Part shown: positions 27,645 to 34,540 of the stretch, piece after piece | Layout: each line of letters starts with the position of its first letter | Position numbering within the stretch: the stretch's first letter is position 1 | From: Labrys monachus | Lineage (GTDB): Bacteria > Pseudomonadota > Alphaproteobacteria > Rhizobiales > Labraceae | NCBI RefSeq assembly: GCF_030814655.1 | Contig: NZ_JAUSVK010000001.1 | Span: 2,189,501 to 2,253,500, forward strand | Reading direction: 5' to 3' | Length of the DNA stretch: 64,000 nucleotides | Position numbers and translations under genes: made by a program | Notes under the pieces: model-generated | Database searches by the model: none | What the model was told of the DNA's origin: nothing | What the model saw: only the letters and a program-made list of their open reading frames with translations

Positions 27645-27708
27645 GTCCATTAGGATGGGGCTTGACATTCTGGACGGCCCGACTCATCATCCCTCGATCC
27701 TATTGGAC
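27645..27708. promoter_or_regulatory. Inverted repeat upstream of the resolvase (possible res/operator)
   Basis: GTCCATTAGGAT (27645-27656) and ATCCTATTGGAC (27697-27708) are complementary except for one base pair and lie 19-82 bases before the resolvase start. Resolvases commonly bind such paired sites for recombination and autoregulation. A GGGAGG ribosome site lies at 27713-27718. Confidence 0.5.
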
Positions 27709-27726
27709 ACTTGGGAGGTTGAGAAC

Positions 27727-28302
27727 ATGCTTATCGGCTACGCCAGGACATCGACCACGGAACAGGCGGCGGGGCTTGAGGCCCAGCAGCGGGACCTCAA
27801 AGCCATCGGATGCGAGAGGGTCTTTTCCGAACACGTCTCATCCGTCGCCAGCCGGGAGCAACTCGCGCAGGCCATTGCGTTCGCCCGGGAAGGGGACACG
27901 CTGGTTGTCACCAAGGTGGACCGTCTGGCCCGCTCTACGGTCGGCCTCTGGGACATCGTGAAGGAACTGGACGGCAAGGGCGTGGGCCTGCGGGTCCTCA
28001 ACCTCGGCGGCGAGACGGTGGACACCAAGAGCGCTACCGGCCGGCTCATCCTCAGCATCTTCGCAGGGTTCGCTCAGTTCGAGCGCGAGATGATGCTTGA
28101 GCGGCAGCGCGAGGGGATCGCCAAGGCCAAGGCGGAAGGGGTCTACAAGGGCCGCAAGCCCACCGCGCGGGCGAAGGCTGAGGATGTCCGGAAGATGCAT
28201 GCCGAGGGGAAGACCCCTACGGAGATCGCGAAGGCCTTGGGGATCGGCCGGGGGAGCGTCTACCGGGCTATCGAGGATGTGGCCGCATCATCGCAGGCCT
28301 GA
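27727..28302 (+). CDS. Serine recombinase, resolvase/invertase family
   Basis: A 191-residue small serine recombinase. The catalytic region MLIGYARTSTTEQAAGLEAQ has Arg7 and Ser9. VVTKVDRLARSTVGLWDIV carries the second Arg cluster, and LSIFAGFAQFEREMMLERQREGI is the E-helix. The C-terminal helix-turn-helix is KTPTEIAKALGIGRGSVYRAI. It cuts and rejoins DNA through a 5'-phosphoserine and probably resolves multimers of the element or inverts a segment. Length is normal and the gene looks intact. A paired inverted repeat directly upstream is a candidate binding site. Confidence 0.92.
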   Translation: MLIGYARTSTTEQAAGLEAQQRDLKAIGCERVFSEHVSSVASREQLAQAIAFAREGDTLVVTKVDRLARSTVGLWDIVKELDGKGVGLRVLNLGGETVDTKSATGRLILSIFAGFAQFEREMMLERQREGIAKAKAEGVYKGRKPTARAKAEDVRKMHAEGKTPTEIAKALGIGRGSVYRAIEDVAASSQA

Positions 28303-28430
28303 AGAGCTATGCGGGGGCCTGCGGTGCGGGGAGGGGCCCGGCGCTGACTTCGAGTGCGGCGAAGTGGGTCCCGCGGGTCCTGCGGCAAGGACGCGTCTCC
28401 CGTCTCCGCCGGAATGCCCCTAGCGTGGCC

Positions 28431-28673
28431 TCAGAGAGTCACTGGCAGGCTTTCCTGCCGTCGAGGTCCAACGGTGCCGGCGCAGCGGGAGGCGCATAGG
28501 CGCTCTCTGCGGCGAGGCCTTCGCGGGCGGCCCTGCCGCGGATTGCGTCTCGTCCAGGCGGCCATAAGGACCACGAGGGCGACAAGGAAGATCGCTCCCC
28601 CAACGCCGAGCCAGCCCGAGGCAGAGACCTCAAACCCGTTCAGGCCGATCTGCACGTGCAGGGTTGGGTCCAT
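28431..28673 (-). CDS. Small single-pass membrane protein, copy 1
   Basis: An 80-residue product. It begins MDPTLHVQIGLNGFEVSASG, has one hydrophobic helix (GVGGAIFLVALVVLMAAW) and a long Arg-rich tail. The first half matches the 46-residue product at 30644-30784 (MDPT-hydrophobic-H, then E-V/A-S/T-ASG-x-LGV), so the two are paralogues within the element. Function unknown; a small phage-type membrane protein such as a holin-like or inner-membrane anchor is possible. Confidence 0.55.
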   Translation of the reverse strand: MDPTLHVQIGLNGFEVSASGWLGVGGAIFLVALVVLMAAWTRRNPRQGRPRRPRRRERLCASRCAGTVGPRRQESLPVTL

Positions 28674-28878
28674 CTTCGCCCGCAGTTCGTAGCAACAGAA
28701 AACGTTGAGCGGGACAGAGAGCATGGTGGATGATTCGAGAGAGCCCCCCAGGGCTGGGGGCTTCCCGACTCGCGCCCGGGCAGCTAGGGACGCGAGCGGC
28801 CTCCTCACTCCGAAGCGGCGCCTATTGCGTTGTCTTTGACACGGCATCGATACAGCCACCTTTCTACGGGGCGGGCCG

Positions 28879-29595
28879 CTAATCCCCCGACACATGCGCC
28901 GCAGTGGGAAAGCGCTCGGCAATCACCTTGATAAGCCGGGCAGTCGCCGCGGCCAGTTCGCCCCGCGGCCACTCGATAGCCGTGGGCTCTAGGATCCGCG
29001 TCGTATGTTCGGCGAGGGACAAGACCTCATTGGCTATCTCACCAATGCTCTCGTACTCGGGCGGGTCAAGCGGGTCGGTAACGTGTAGCTGGTGGGCGAG
29101 ATACCGGTGGCGGATTTCCTGAAGGCGCCTGATGCGGCTGGGGCTTTCAGAAGCCAACCGATCTACGTTGCTGCGCAAGCGGGCTGCGGCTTCCAAAACG
29201 GCTTGTCCCTTCGCCCTTGCGGGCGCCGGTCCTGCGTTGTGCTTGGCGCGATCTACGAGCAGATCAAGAACGCCCGGCTCATCCAGCAGCTTGCGGACAA
29301 CCTGAAACGAAACCTTGTGAGTAGCGTGGACTGACCCGCGGAACCCTTCGAGCGATCGGACCAGCGTTAGGATAAGAGTGTCCATCGTCGCTCGCCACAT
29401 CACATCTATTGCCTTATGGACCGGCGAAGCCTTTACTGCGCGGCGGCGGGTAGTGTCCTCATTCAGCCCGTCCCAGACTTCGAATAACGCAAGGGCGCTA
29501 ACAGCTTCTCGGACGAGTCGTACTTTGTAGATGTCCAGTCTTTCGATGATTTCGGCCGGTTTTGGCTGCGGCGCTGGGGTCTTCGGCGTGGTCAT
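28879..29595 (-). CDS. HEPN/AbiU2-like protein
   Basis: A 238-residue mainly helical protein. The string IRHRYLAHQLH (around residue 165) fits the R-x4-6-H motif of HEPN ribonucleases. The start (ALALFEVWDGLNEDTTRR and MWRATMDTLILTLVRSLEG) resembles the AbiU2 HEPN group, which acts in abortive infection or as a toxin. No obvious antitoxin is adjacent on the same strand; the plus-strand gene at 29632 is divergent, 36 bases away. I infer a defence role for the element against competing phages, with moderate certainty. Confidence 0.6.
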   Translation of the reverse strand: MTTPKTPAPQPKPAEIIERLDIYKVRLVREAVSALALFEVWDGLNEDTTRRRAVKASPVHKAIDVMWRATMDTLILTLVRSLEGFRGSVHATHKVSFQVVRKLLDEPGVLDLLVDRAKHNAGPAPARAKGQAVLEAAARLRSNVDRLASESPSRIRRLQEIRHRYLAHQLHVTDPLDPPEYESIGEIANEVLSLAEHTTRILEPTAIEWPRGELAAATARLIKVIAERFPTAAHVSGD

Positions 29596-29631
29596 TGCCG
29601 CAAATCCTTACAGAGGGCTTCTTGGTAATTC

Positions 29632-30117
29632 ATGAGCAAATCGCGAACCCCGCCGAAAGACTGGCAGAAAGTAACCACCGCCGACGGGAGGCATACCGGA
29701 GAGTGGGAAGCCAGCGGCGGAATGCTTACAGTTCGTTATCAGGGGCGAACAAGGACGACGCATGAGATGTCGCGTGGCAGCAGCGAGGGGTTAGCGAGAC
29801 TAATCCTATCCGAGTTAGCCGCCGAGGGTGATGGGGCCTCGCGCCAAGCCAGCGGAGGCCACCTATTTAATGGCTGGCATTATCCGGACAGATACTCATC
29901 CAGGTTCGCCGGCAGGCTTCCCAGGGCTTCAAGAATCTCCCCGTCCTTGAAGTCCCCAAGCTCCGGGTCGCCCATCCGCGAGAACGCAACGCCACCCCTG
30001 CCGGCCCCCGCAAGCAGCCGAACCCGAGAGCGGGCAGAGTCGGCGCTGCGGGCCTCCACGGGGTCCAGCATGACGATGTCGCCCTCCTCATTCTGCTCAA
30101 AGGGCACGACGACATAG
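29632..30117 (+). CDS. Small hypothetical protein with run-on C-terminus
   Basis: The first 70 residues look real: VTTADGRHTGEWEASGGMLTVRYQGRTRTTHEMSRG then SEGLARLILSELAAEG. This matches a small beta-strand protein type common in Hyphomicrobiales that normally ends right after LARxLLxELA. Here the frame continues for another 90 Ser/Arg/Pro-rich residues, antisense to the gene at 29880-30134. The native end was probably near 29840 and has been lost, leaving a junk extension. Function unknown. Confidence 0.5.
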   Translation: MSKSRTPPKDWQKVTTADGRHTGEWEASGGMLTVRYQGRTRTTHEMSRGSSEGLARLILSELAAEGDGASRQASGGHLFNGWHYPDRYSSRFAGRLPRASRISPSLKSPSSGSPIRENATPPLPAPASSRTRERAESALRASTGSSMTMSPSSFCSKGTTT

Positions 30118-30134
30118 TACGTGATGTTTGCCAT
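29880..30134 (-). CDS. Small hypothetical protein
   Basis: An 84-residue acidic protein beginning MANITYYVVVPFEQNEEGDIVMLDPVEARSAD. It is followed by a loop with SRMGDPELGDFKDGEILEALG. Composition and codon use look genuine, unlike the antisense frame. The pattern of a short strand then an alpha-helical DSARSRVRLLAG suggests a compact alpha/beta fold. Its ATG follows a GGAGGATGG stretch on the minus strand. I do not recognise it. Confidence 0.6.
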   Translation of the reverse strand: MANITYYVVVPFEQNEEGDIVMLDPVEARSADSARSRVRLLAGAGRGGVAFSRMGDPELGDFKDGEILEALGSLPANLDEYLSG

Positions 30135-30273
30135 TGGGCCATCCTCCGGTCCCGAGGCGCCACCCCCGGCGGATCTTGCCGCAAACTACAGGCGAGAACA
30201 AGAAGAGAACAAAAGACTCGCCTTCACGGGCGACCCTAGGTAGCCTTCCGTATCCCGAGATGCGGAGGCCCTG

Positions 30274-30540
30274 ATGTCGAGACCCCTTTCCGAAAGCCTG
30301 CGCGGCGTTGACCTCTCGCAAGATGAGCTTGTGGCTGCCACAGAGCAGGCCATCGCGGACTGCGGCGGGGATGCTCGGGCCGCTGTTATGGCGCTCATCG
30401 TCCTCAATGGCAGCCTTGAGGCCGACCTCGCGGCGCTCACGGAGGAGGTCGCGGCTATCACGGTTAAGGTCTCGAAGGCCTACGCTCGGGACCTGTTCTA
30501 TGAGCGGTTGAGCCGGGCGGACAGGCGGAGCGAGGACTGA
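30274..30540 (+). CDS. Small hypothetical helical protein
   Basis: An 88-residue helical protein: LSQDELVAATEQAIADCGGDARAAVMALIVLNGSLEADLAALTEEV, ending in LFYERLSRADRR. Short helical proteins of this style occur widely in alphaproteobacterial genomes and plasmids without known function. The ATG at 30274 follows GCGGAGG. It stands alone between minus-strand genes. Confidence 0.6.
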   Translation: MSRPLSESLRGVDLSQDELVAATEQAIADCGGDARAAVMALIVLNGSLEADLAALTEEVAAITVKVSKAYARDLFYERLSRADRRSED

Positions 30541-30643
30541 GGGGCAATCGCTCCCGCTCGGGGGAGGGACCCGGGGCCGCGTCCGATACCGTGGAGTTGC
30601 CGCGGGCGGGTCCGGACGTTTGGACATGCAGCCGGCTTGGCTG

Positions 30644-30784
30644 TCATTCCTTGCGCGGCCGGCTGCCCCGCGTGGCCAGGATGATGAGAAGTGCGGCTAT
30701 GAAAGTCACAGCCACCACGCCAAGCAAGCCTGAGGCGGTAGCCTCGAAGATGCCTACAATGAGAATGTGAATTGTGGGGTCCAT
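30644..30784 (-). CDS. Small single-pass membrane protein, copy 2
   Basis: A 46-residue product: MDPTIHILIVGIFEATASG, then the helix LLGVVAVTFIAALLIILA and a short basic end RGSRPRKE. It is a paralogue of the 80-residue protein at 28431-28673 but lacks the Arg-rich tail. Both genes start right after a GGCGA-containing leader. Two copies in one element argue for a real, selected gene. Role unknown; a membrane anchor or holin-like protein is possible. Confidence 0.6.
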   Translation of the reverse strand: MDPTIHILIVGIFEATASGLLGVVAVTFIAALLIILATRGSRPRKE

Positions 30785-31099
30785 CTCGCCTCCGATCCTC
30801 TCACCCGGTGAAGCGGGGCGAGGGGGAATCGTATGGCATGGCGATGGTTATTTCCTAAACTCACTCGCGAAGCCGGCCATGTGTAAAGCGAGCCGTCGGC
30901 GCCGGGGGGACGGCGCTGCGCCTCACTAGAATAGTCCCCGAAAGCCCGCAGAGACTCACTGACGGCTACTCTCGCTGTCGAGGCCTGGATGTGCCTGCGG
31001 GCGAGAAGGGGCTTGTGGGCTCTGTGCGGTTGTGAGGAGGGTGGCGGTAGATGGCTTTGCCCGCGTTGCGCCCGACAGGTGCCCAACACGCCGTAGGAG

Positions 31100-31240
31100 T
31101 TATCCACAGGCGGCCTCCATTTGTCCTCTAAGTCATTGCAGCGCAGAAGGATTTGGCGCCGGACGGCCTGTGGATAAGTGAGGCAGGTAGATTATGGCCC
31201 ACCATTAGTATGTTTTAATTCCATCTATGGCCCACTTATG
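31100..31240. other. Candidate replication origin of the element
   Basis: Two perfect DnaA boxes face each other: TTATCCACA at 31100-31108 and TGTGGATAA at 31169-31177, within 12-bp arms TTATCCACAGGC/GCCTGTGGATAA. Directly right is AT-rich DNA with two identical 10-mers TATGGCCCAC at 31193-31202 and 31226-31235, 33 bases (about three helical turns) apart. A near copy TACGGCCCAC lies at 34115-34124, after the polymerase-like gene. The wider gap 30785-31380 has no convincing gene. Confidence 0.55.
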
Positions 31241-31380
31241 AAGCTTAAAAATCGCTATTGATCCCCACTGTTCATACCCATTCGAACAAATGTCCTCACT
31301 AGGGATATTCGGGTGTGATAATAAAATCGGAAGTATTTTTGCGTTTACTGTACTTGATGGGCTTGATTGTTCCCAAATAG

Positions 31381-31998
31381 GTGCCCATACCTACACCCCA
31401 ACAGGGGGAGGTACCCCTTGCTGTCGCCAAGGGGGCACCGTTGGACAACACCATAGTAGTGGGGATGGCAGGCAGTGCAGAACAGCCGAATGCCAAGTTC
31501 TCGCCTAAGGTCTTTATCGCGTGGCAGGTACAGCCGGCAGACGCTACGGCCCTCCCCACGATCAATGAGTACACCCAGGACGGTGGCTATACGCTATACC
31601 TCGCCTGTCTCCACTTCCTCACTGCCCTCATTGGGGACAGCCCAGCCGGCGCCGTGGTGCACATCGTGGTTCCTATGGCGCCCATAGCCGAAATGTTCTC
31701 GTTAGGACGCCTTGAAGATGCCGCCAAGGAGGGCTTCCGGTCCAAGCCGGACACCCATCGCGATGAGTGCCGGGTGCTGTGGGAACTGATGCAGTCGAAG
31801 GGCATCAGGGTGACGGCGGAGGTCCCGGAGCCGGGAAGCGAAGGCGCTGCACTACTGAAGCGGCTCCGCTCGGCTGCCAGCCGTAGGCGCCGCGGTGTCC
31901 GTGAGCCCACCCTTGAAGACCTGAAGCTGCGGGAAAACCCGTGGGCCAAGGTGGACACTGACAAACTACGCCGTGATGCCGTGGATAAGGAGCCGTGA
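31381..31998 (+). CDS. Element replication operon protein 1, possible RNase H-like fold
   Basis: A product of up to 205 residues. The order of a strand (NTIVVGMAGSA), a helix region (YTLYLACLHFLTALIGD), a strand (AVVHIVVPMAPIAEMFSL), a Lys/Asp helix (HRDECRVLWELMQSKG) and a strand (IRVTAEVPEPGSEG) recalls the RNase H fold. The match is weak and catalytic residues are not certain. The C-terminus is basic (AASRRRRGVREP). The GTG at 31381 has no clear ribosome site; a TTG at 31441 with GGGGG upstream is a good alternative. Its stop overlaps the next start by one base (TGATG), so it is the first gene of the polymerase operon. Confidence 0.5.
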   Translation: MPIPTPQQGEVPLAVAKGAPLDNTIVVGMAGSAEQPNAKFSPKVFIAWQVQPADATALPTINEYTQDGGYTLYLACLHFLTALIGDSPAGAVVHIVVPMAPIAEMFSLGRLEDAAKEGFRSKPDTHRDECRVLWELMQSKGIRVTAEVPEPGSEGAALLKRLRSAASRRRRGVREPTLEDLKLRENPWAKVDTDKLRRDAVDKEP

Positions 31999-32756
31999 TG
32001 GCCAAGAGTCATCAGAAGTGGCTTGGGGACCGGGCGAGGGTCAAGGCTCTCGTCGCGAAGCGGGCCGAAGGCGCAGCGGCCTGCTGCACTGTCTGGGGAT
32101 GCAAGCGGCTCCCGCAGGCGGCGGCGAGGAAGGGGCTATCGACCTTCATCTGCCGCTACCATGCCCAGTACCACAATCGTCACGGCAGCTACTACAAGGG
32201 CACCTACAGGGCCGCCGAGTTGCTTCCCTACAAGCGGGCCGCCCTGCGGTACATCCGGGACCACAAGGCCGACAAGGGGCTCCTTGCGGCCAAGAGCGCA
32301 CTGGACGGCATCATGCAGCGGGCCGGGCCTGTGCAGCGTATGAGCGACATCATGGTCATGCCGGCGGCGGACAAGGCGCGGGCTGCACTGGCGCGTATGC
32401 GGGATGCCGGGGTCCCAGCCGATAGGCTCCTCTTGGTCTACCTCACCGTTTGCGCCACCATCACGGATGACTCTGTAGGCCCAGGCGGTGACCGCGAGGT
32501 ATTCCGGCAGACCCAGATAGGCAAGGCGGCCCATCGGCTCGCCTCGGGGTACCACACGGACTACGGCTATGAGCGGTACCCCAGGTCTGCGGGGCTGGCC
32601 ATTCGGCACCTCGGACAAATGATCGAGAAGGCGTGCGAGTGGGTCGGGGCGGGCTGCGTAGCGGCCGTAGTGGTCATGGCGGAGACCTCGCGGGAAGGGC
32701 CTAGGGCGGCCTCTAAGCCCCGCCAGGCAGCACAAGGGGCAACCCGTGGACGATAG
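31998..32756 (+). CDS. Element replication operon protein 2, putative zinc-binding
   Basis: A 252-residue product. Near the N-terminus CCTVWGCKRLPQ then FICRYHAQYHNRHG provides Cys and His pairs that could hold a zinc ion. The following helix-rich part has basic stretches (YKRAALRYIRDHKADKG). The C-terminal third, with KAAHRLASGYHTDYGYERYPRS and a helix AIRHLGQMIEKACEW, looks like a separate helical domain. No family is recognised. Translation is coupled at both ends: its ATG overlaps the previous stop, and the next gene starts 11 bases before its own stop. This suggests a dedicated partner (primase, loader or initiator) of the polymerase-like protein, which is inference. Confidence 0.55.
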   Translation: MAKSHQKWLGDRARVKALVAKRAEGAAACCTVWGCKRLPQAAARKGLSTFICRYHAQYHNRHGSYYKGTYRAAELLPYKRAALRYIRDHKADKGLLAAKSALDGIMQRAGPVQRMSDIMVMPAADKARAALARMRDAGVPADRLLLVYLTVCATITDDSVGPGGDREVFRQTQIGKAAHRLASGYHTDYGYERYPRSAGLAIRHLGQMIEKACEWVGAGCVAAVVVMAETSREGPRAASKPRQAAQGATRGR

Positions 32757-34113
32757 CGAGAGCAAACCCGTGAGCGGCCTAGGGGGCCGAGGCGAGGACG
32801 CAAAGGTAGAGCGGCAGCGCCTGATGTTTGACCCGTGGTTGGTAACAAGCTCCGACAGTGTTGACGGGGTCATATCGAACCTCCGTGCCACTTACGGAAT
32901 GCGTTACCCGTCGCAACGGAAGCGGAAACAAAAGGCCCGCGATGCCGCGAGCTTCGAACGTATCTTTCGGGCAATTTACGTTAATCTTGCCTATGCCGCC
33001 GCTCTCGGGGCCAGTCCGCCCGCAGTGGCTATCAGCCTGCGGTCTTACAGGCAAAAGCACACACGATATGACGCGCAAGGGCTGAGTAGTCTTCCGCAAG
33101 TCGTAGAGCAGTTGGCAAGCACCGGCCTATATCTCGTAGTGCGGCGATCAACCCAACGGCAGATAGCGAGTACGATCGAAACCCGGGTTACCGCTTTCAA
33201 GTGGGAGACGAAAAAGGGGTCATTCACCGCCCTGCCCGAGCACTTCGGAAGGGTGGAGGGTCGCGAACTCATCCGTCTTAGCAGAAGCATTCGGCACCGG
33301 TATGAGGAGGCGGAAGAGGACCAAAGCGACCACGATAGGGAAGGGAAACTGGTCGATTACACCGAAGATACCGAGAGTAGCCGTCGATATCGAGCAGAGC
33401 TATTGCGGATCAATCGCCATCTCGCCGGAGCCCAACTTGGTCTAGAAGCGGACCTCCCAGCCCGCATGGGGGTCTTTGCCCAGCGAGAGCTTTGCAGGTA
33501 CTTCAAGCTTCCGGAAGGCGAAGACAAGCCGCGCTTTGACCTTTGCGGCCGGCTGTTCGGTGGGTGGTGGCAAGAACTGCCATCGTCGCAGCGGCACCAT
33601 ATCCGCATTGACGGTGAGCCCATCGCGGACCTTGATTTCCGCAGTATGTTTCTTCGCCTGGCCTACCTCCGAGCTGGGCTTCCATCCCCAGCGGCTGGAG
33701 ATCTCTATGCAGGCGTGTGGCGCGGCACCAAATTCCGGGACGGTCTCAAGAAGGTCGTTAACGCGATGCTCTTCCGGACCACGCCACTCACCAAGTTCCC
33801 GAGAGGCGCCAAGCAGCTTTTCCCACGTGGGGCATCGGCCAGCGAGGTCCGCGAGGCCATTCTCGCCGCACATCATTCGGTCGCCCACATGTTTGAGGCC
33901 GGCGTCGGGTTGAGCCTCATGTTCACAGAAAGCGAGATTATGGTGGCGACGCTACTTCGCCTTGTCGATCAGGGCGTTACGGCGCTGCCGATGCATGACG
34001 GCTTAATGGTCGCAGCATCGAAGGCCGCCACGGCGCGAAAGGCAATGGAGGAAGCGGCGCGGGACTTTACCGGCTTCCGCCTGCCGACCACCACAAAACT
34101 ATATCGGCGCTAG
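32746..34113 (+). CDS. Divergent family A (PolA-like) DNA polymerase, exonuclease-free
   Basis: The 455-residue protein shows three spaced motifs of the family A palm and fingers. Motif A: DLDFRSMFLRLAY, with Asp297, Arg304 and Phe302 where PolI has the steric-gate Glu of DYSQIELR. Motif B: FRDGLKKVVNAMLF, with Arg331, Lys336 and Asn339 like the O-helix RxxxKxxN. Motif C: LPMHDGLMV, with His417-Asp418 like VHDE. Order and spacing (about 35 and 80 residues) are compressed but correct. There is no 3'-5' exonuclease domain. The first 250 residues are basic and helical, with RINRHLAGAQ, and may be a winged-helix initiator region. Start GTG 32746 overlaps gene 2. It could prime, copy or initiate the element. 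Function is inferred from motifs only. Confidence 0.55.
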   Translation: MDDSESKPVSGLGGRGEDAKVERQRLMFDPWLVTSSDSVDGVISNLRATYGMRYPSQRKRKQKARDAASFERIFRAIYVNLAYAAALGASPPAVAISLRSYRQKHTRYDAQGLSSLPQVVEQLASTGLYLVVRRSTQRQIASTIETRVTAFKWETKKGSFTALPEHFGRVEGRELIRLSRSIRHRYEEAEEDQSDHDREGKLVDYTEDTESSRRYRAELLRINRHLAGAQLGLEADLPARMGVFAQRELCRYFKLPEGEDKPRFDLCGRLFGGWWQELPSSQRHHIRIDGEPIADLDFRSMFLRLAYLRAGLPSPAAGDLYAGVWRGTKFRDGLKKVVNAMLFRTTPLTKFPRGAKQLFPRGASASEVREAILAAHHSVAHMFEAGVGLSLMFTESEIMVATLLRLVDQGVTALPMHDGLMVAASKAATARKAMEEAARDFTGFRLPTTTKLYRR

Positions 34114-34540
34114 TTACGGCCCACATAAAGGCTACTAGCTCCTCCTCTCCTCCCAGTGTCACCAAACAGGAAACCCGGATGAAGAGATAAACCCGCACTC
34201 CTCAATCACACATCGCCGGACCACAGTGAGCGCCTAGCTTCCCCAAGCTTAGAGTGCGCCATCGGGCCTCTTTGCGCTGCACCTCAAAGTGCACCCCGGC
34301 ATCTCCACGTCTCCCGGTCAGTTCTCCGGACAATTCCTCACGTCTTCAAGGACCCTCTCATGACCTAGCTTACTAGACCACTCATCCATCAACTACCAGA
34401 AGACCCCCCAAGGTATGCCCCAAGACGCCACGGCATGTCAACGGCGCCCTGTGTCTTCTTCTTCGATACTTCCCCGAGGTCCGCAAGGTCACCTCAGGCC
34501 ATCCCTACCACCCCATCCCCTCAACCGCAAGGCTCACCCC
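34114..34540. other. 427-base leader before the giant polyvalent gene
   Basis: No convincing gene. It starts with TACGGCCCAC (34115-34124), a near copy of the 10-mers in the candidate origin, followed by pyrimidine-rich DNA. It probably holds the promoter of the large downstream gene. In-frame codons upstream of 34541 are low-quality. Confidence 0.45.

Noticed and set aside
32746-34113. Single-subunit (T7-type) RNA polymerase
   Set aside because: The HDG motif C would fit either, but motif A reads DFRSMFLRLAY like DYSQIELR of DNA polymerases rather than the DxxGR pattern of RNA polymerases. Not fully excluded.
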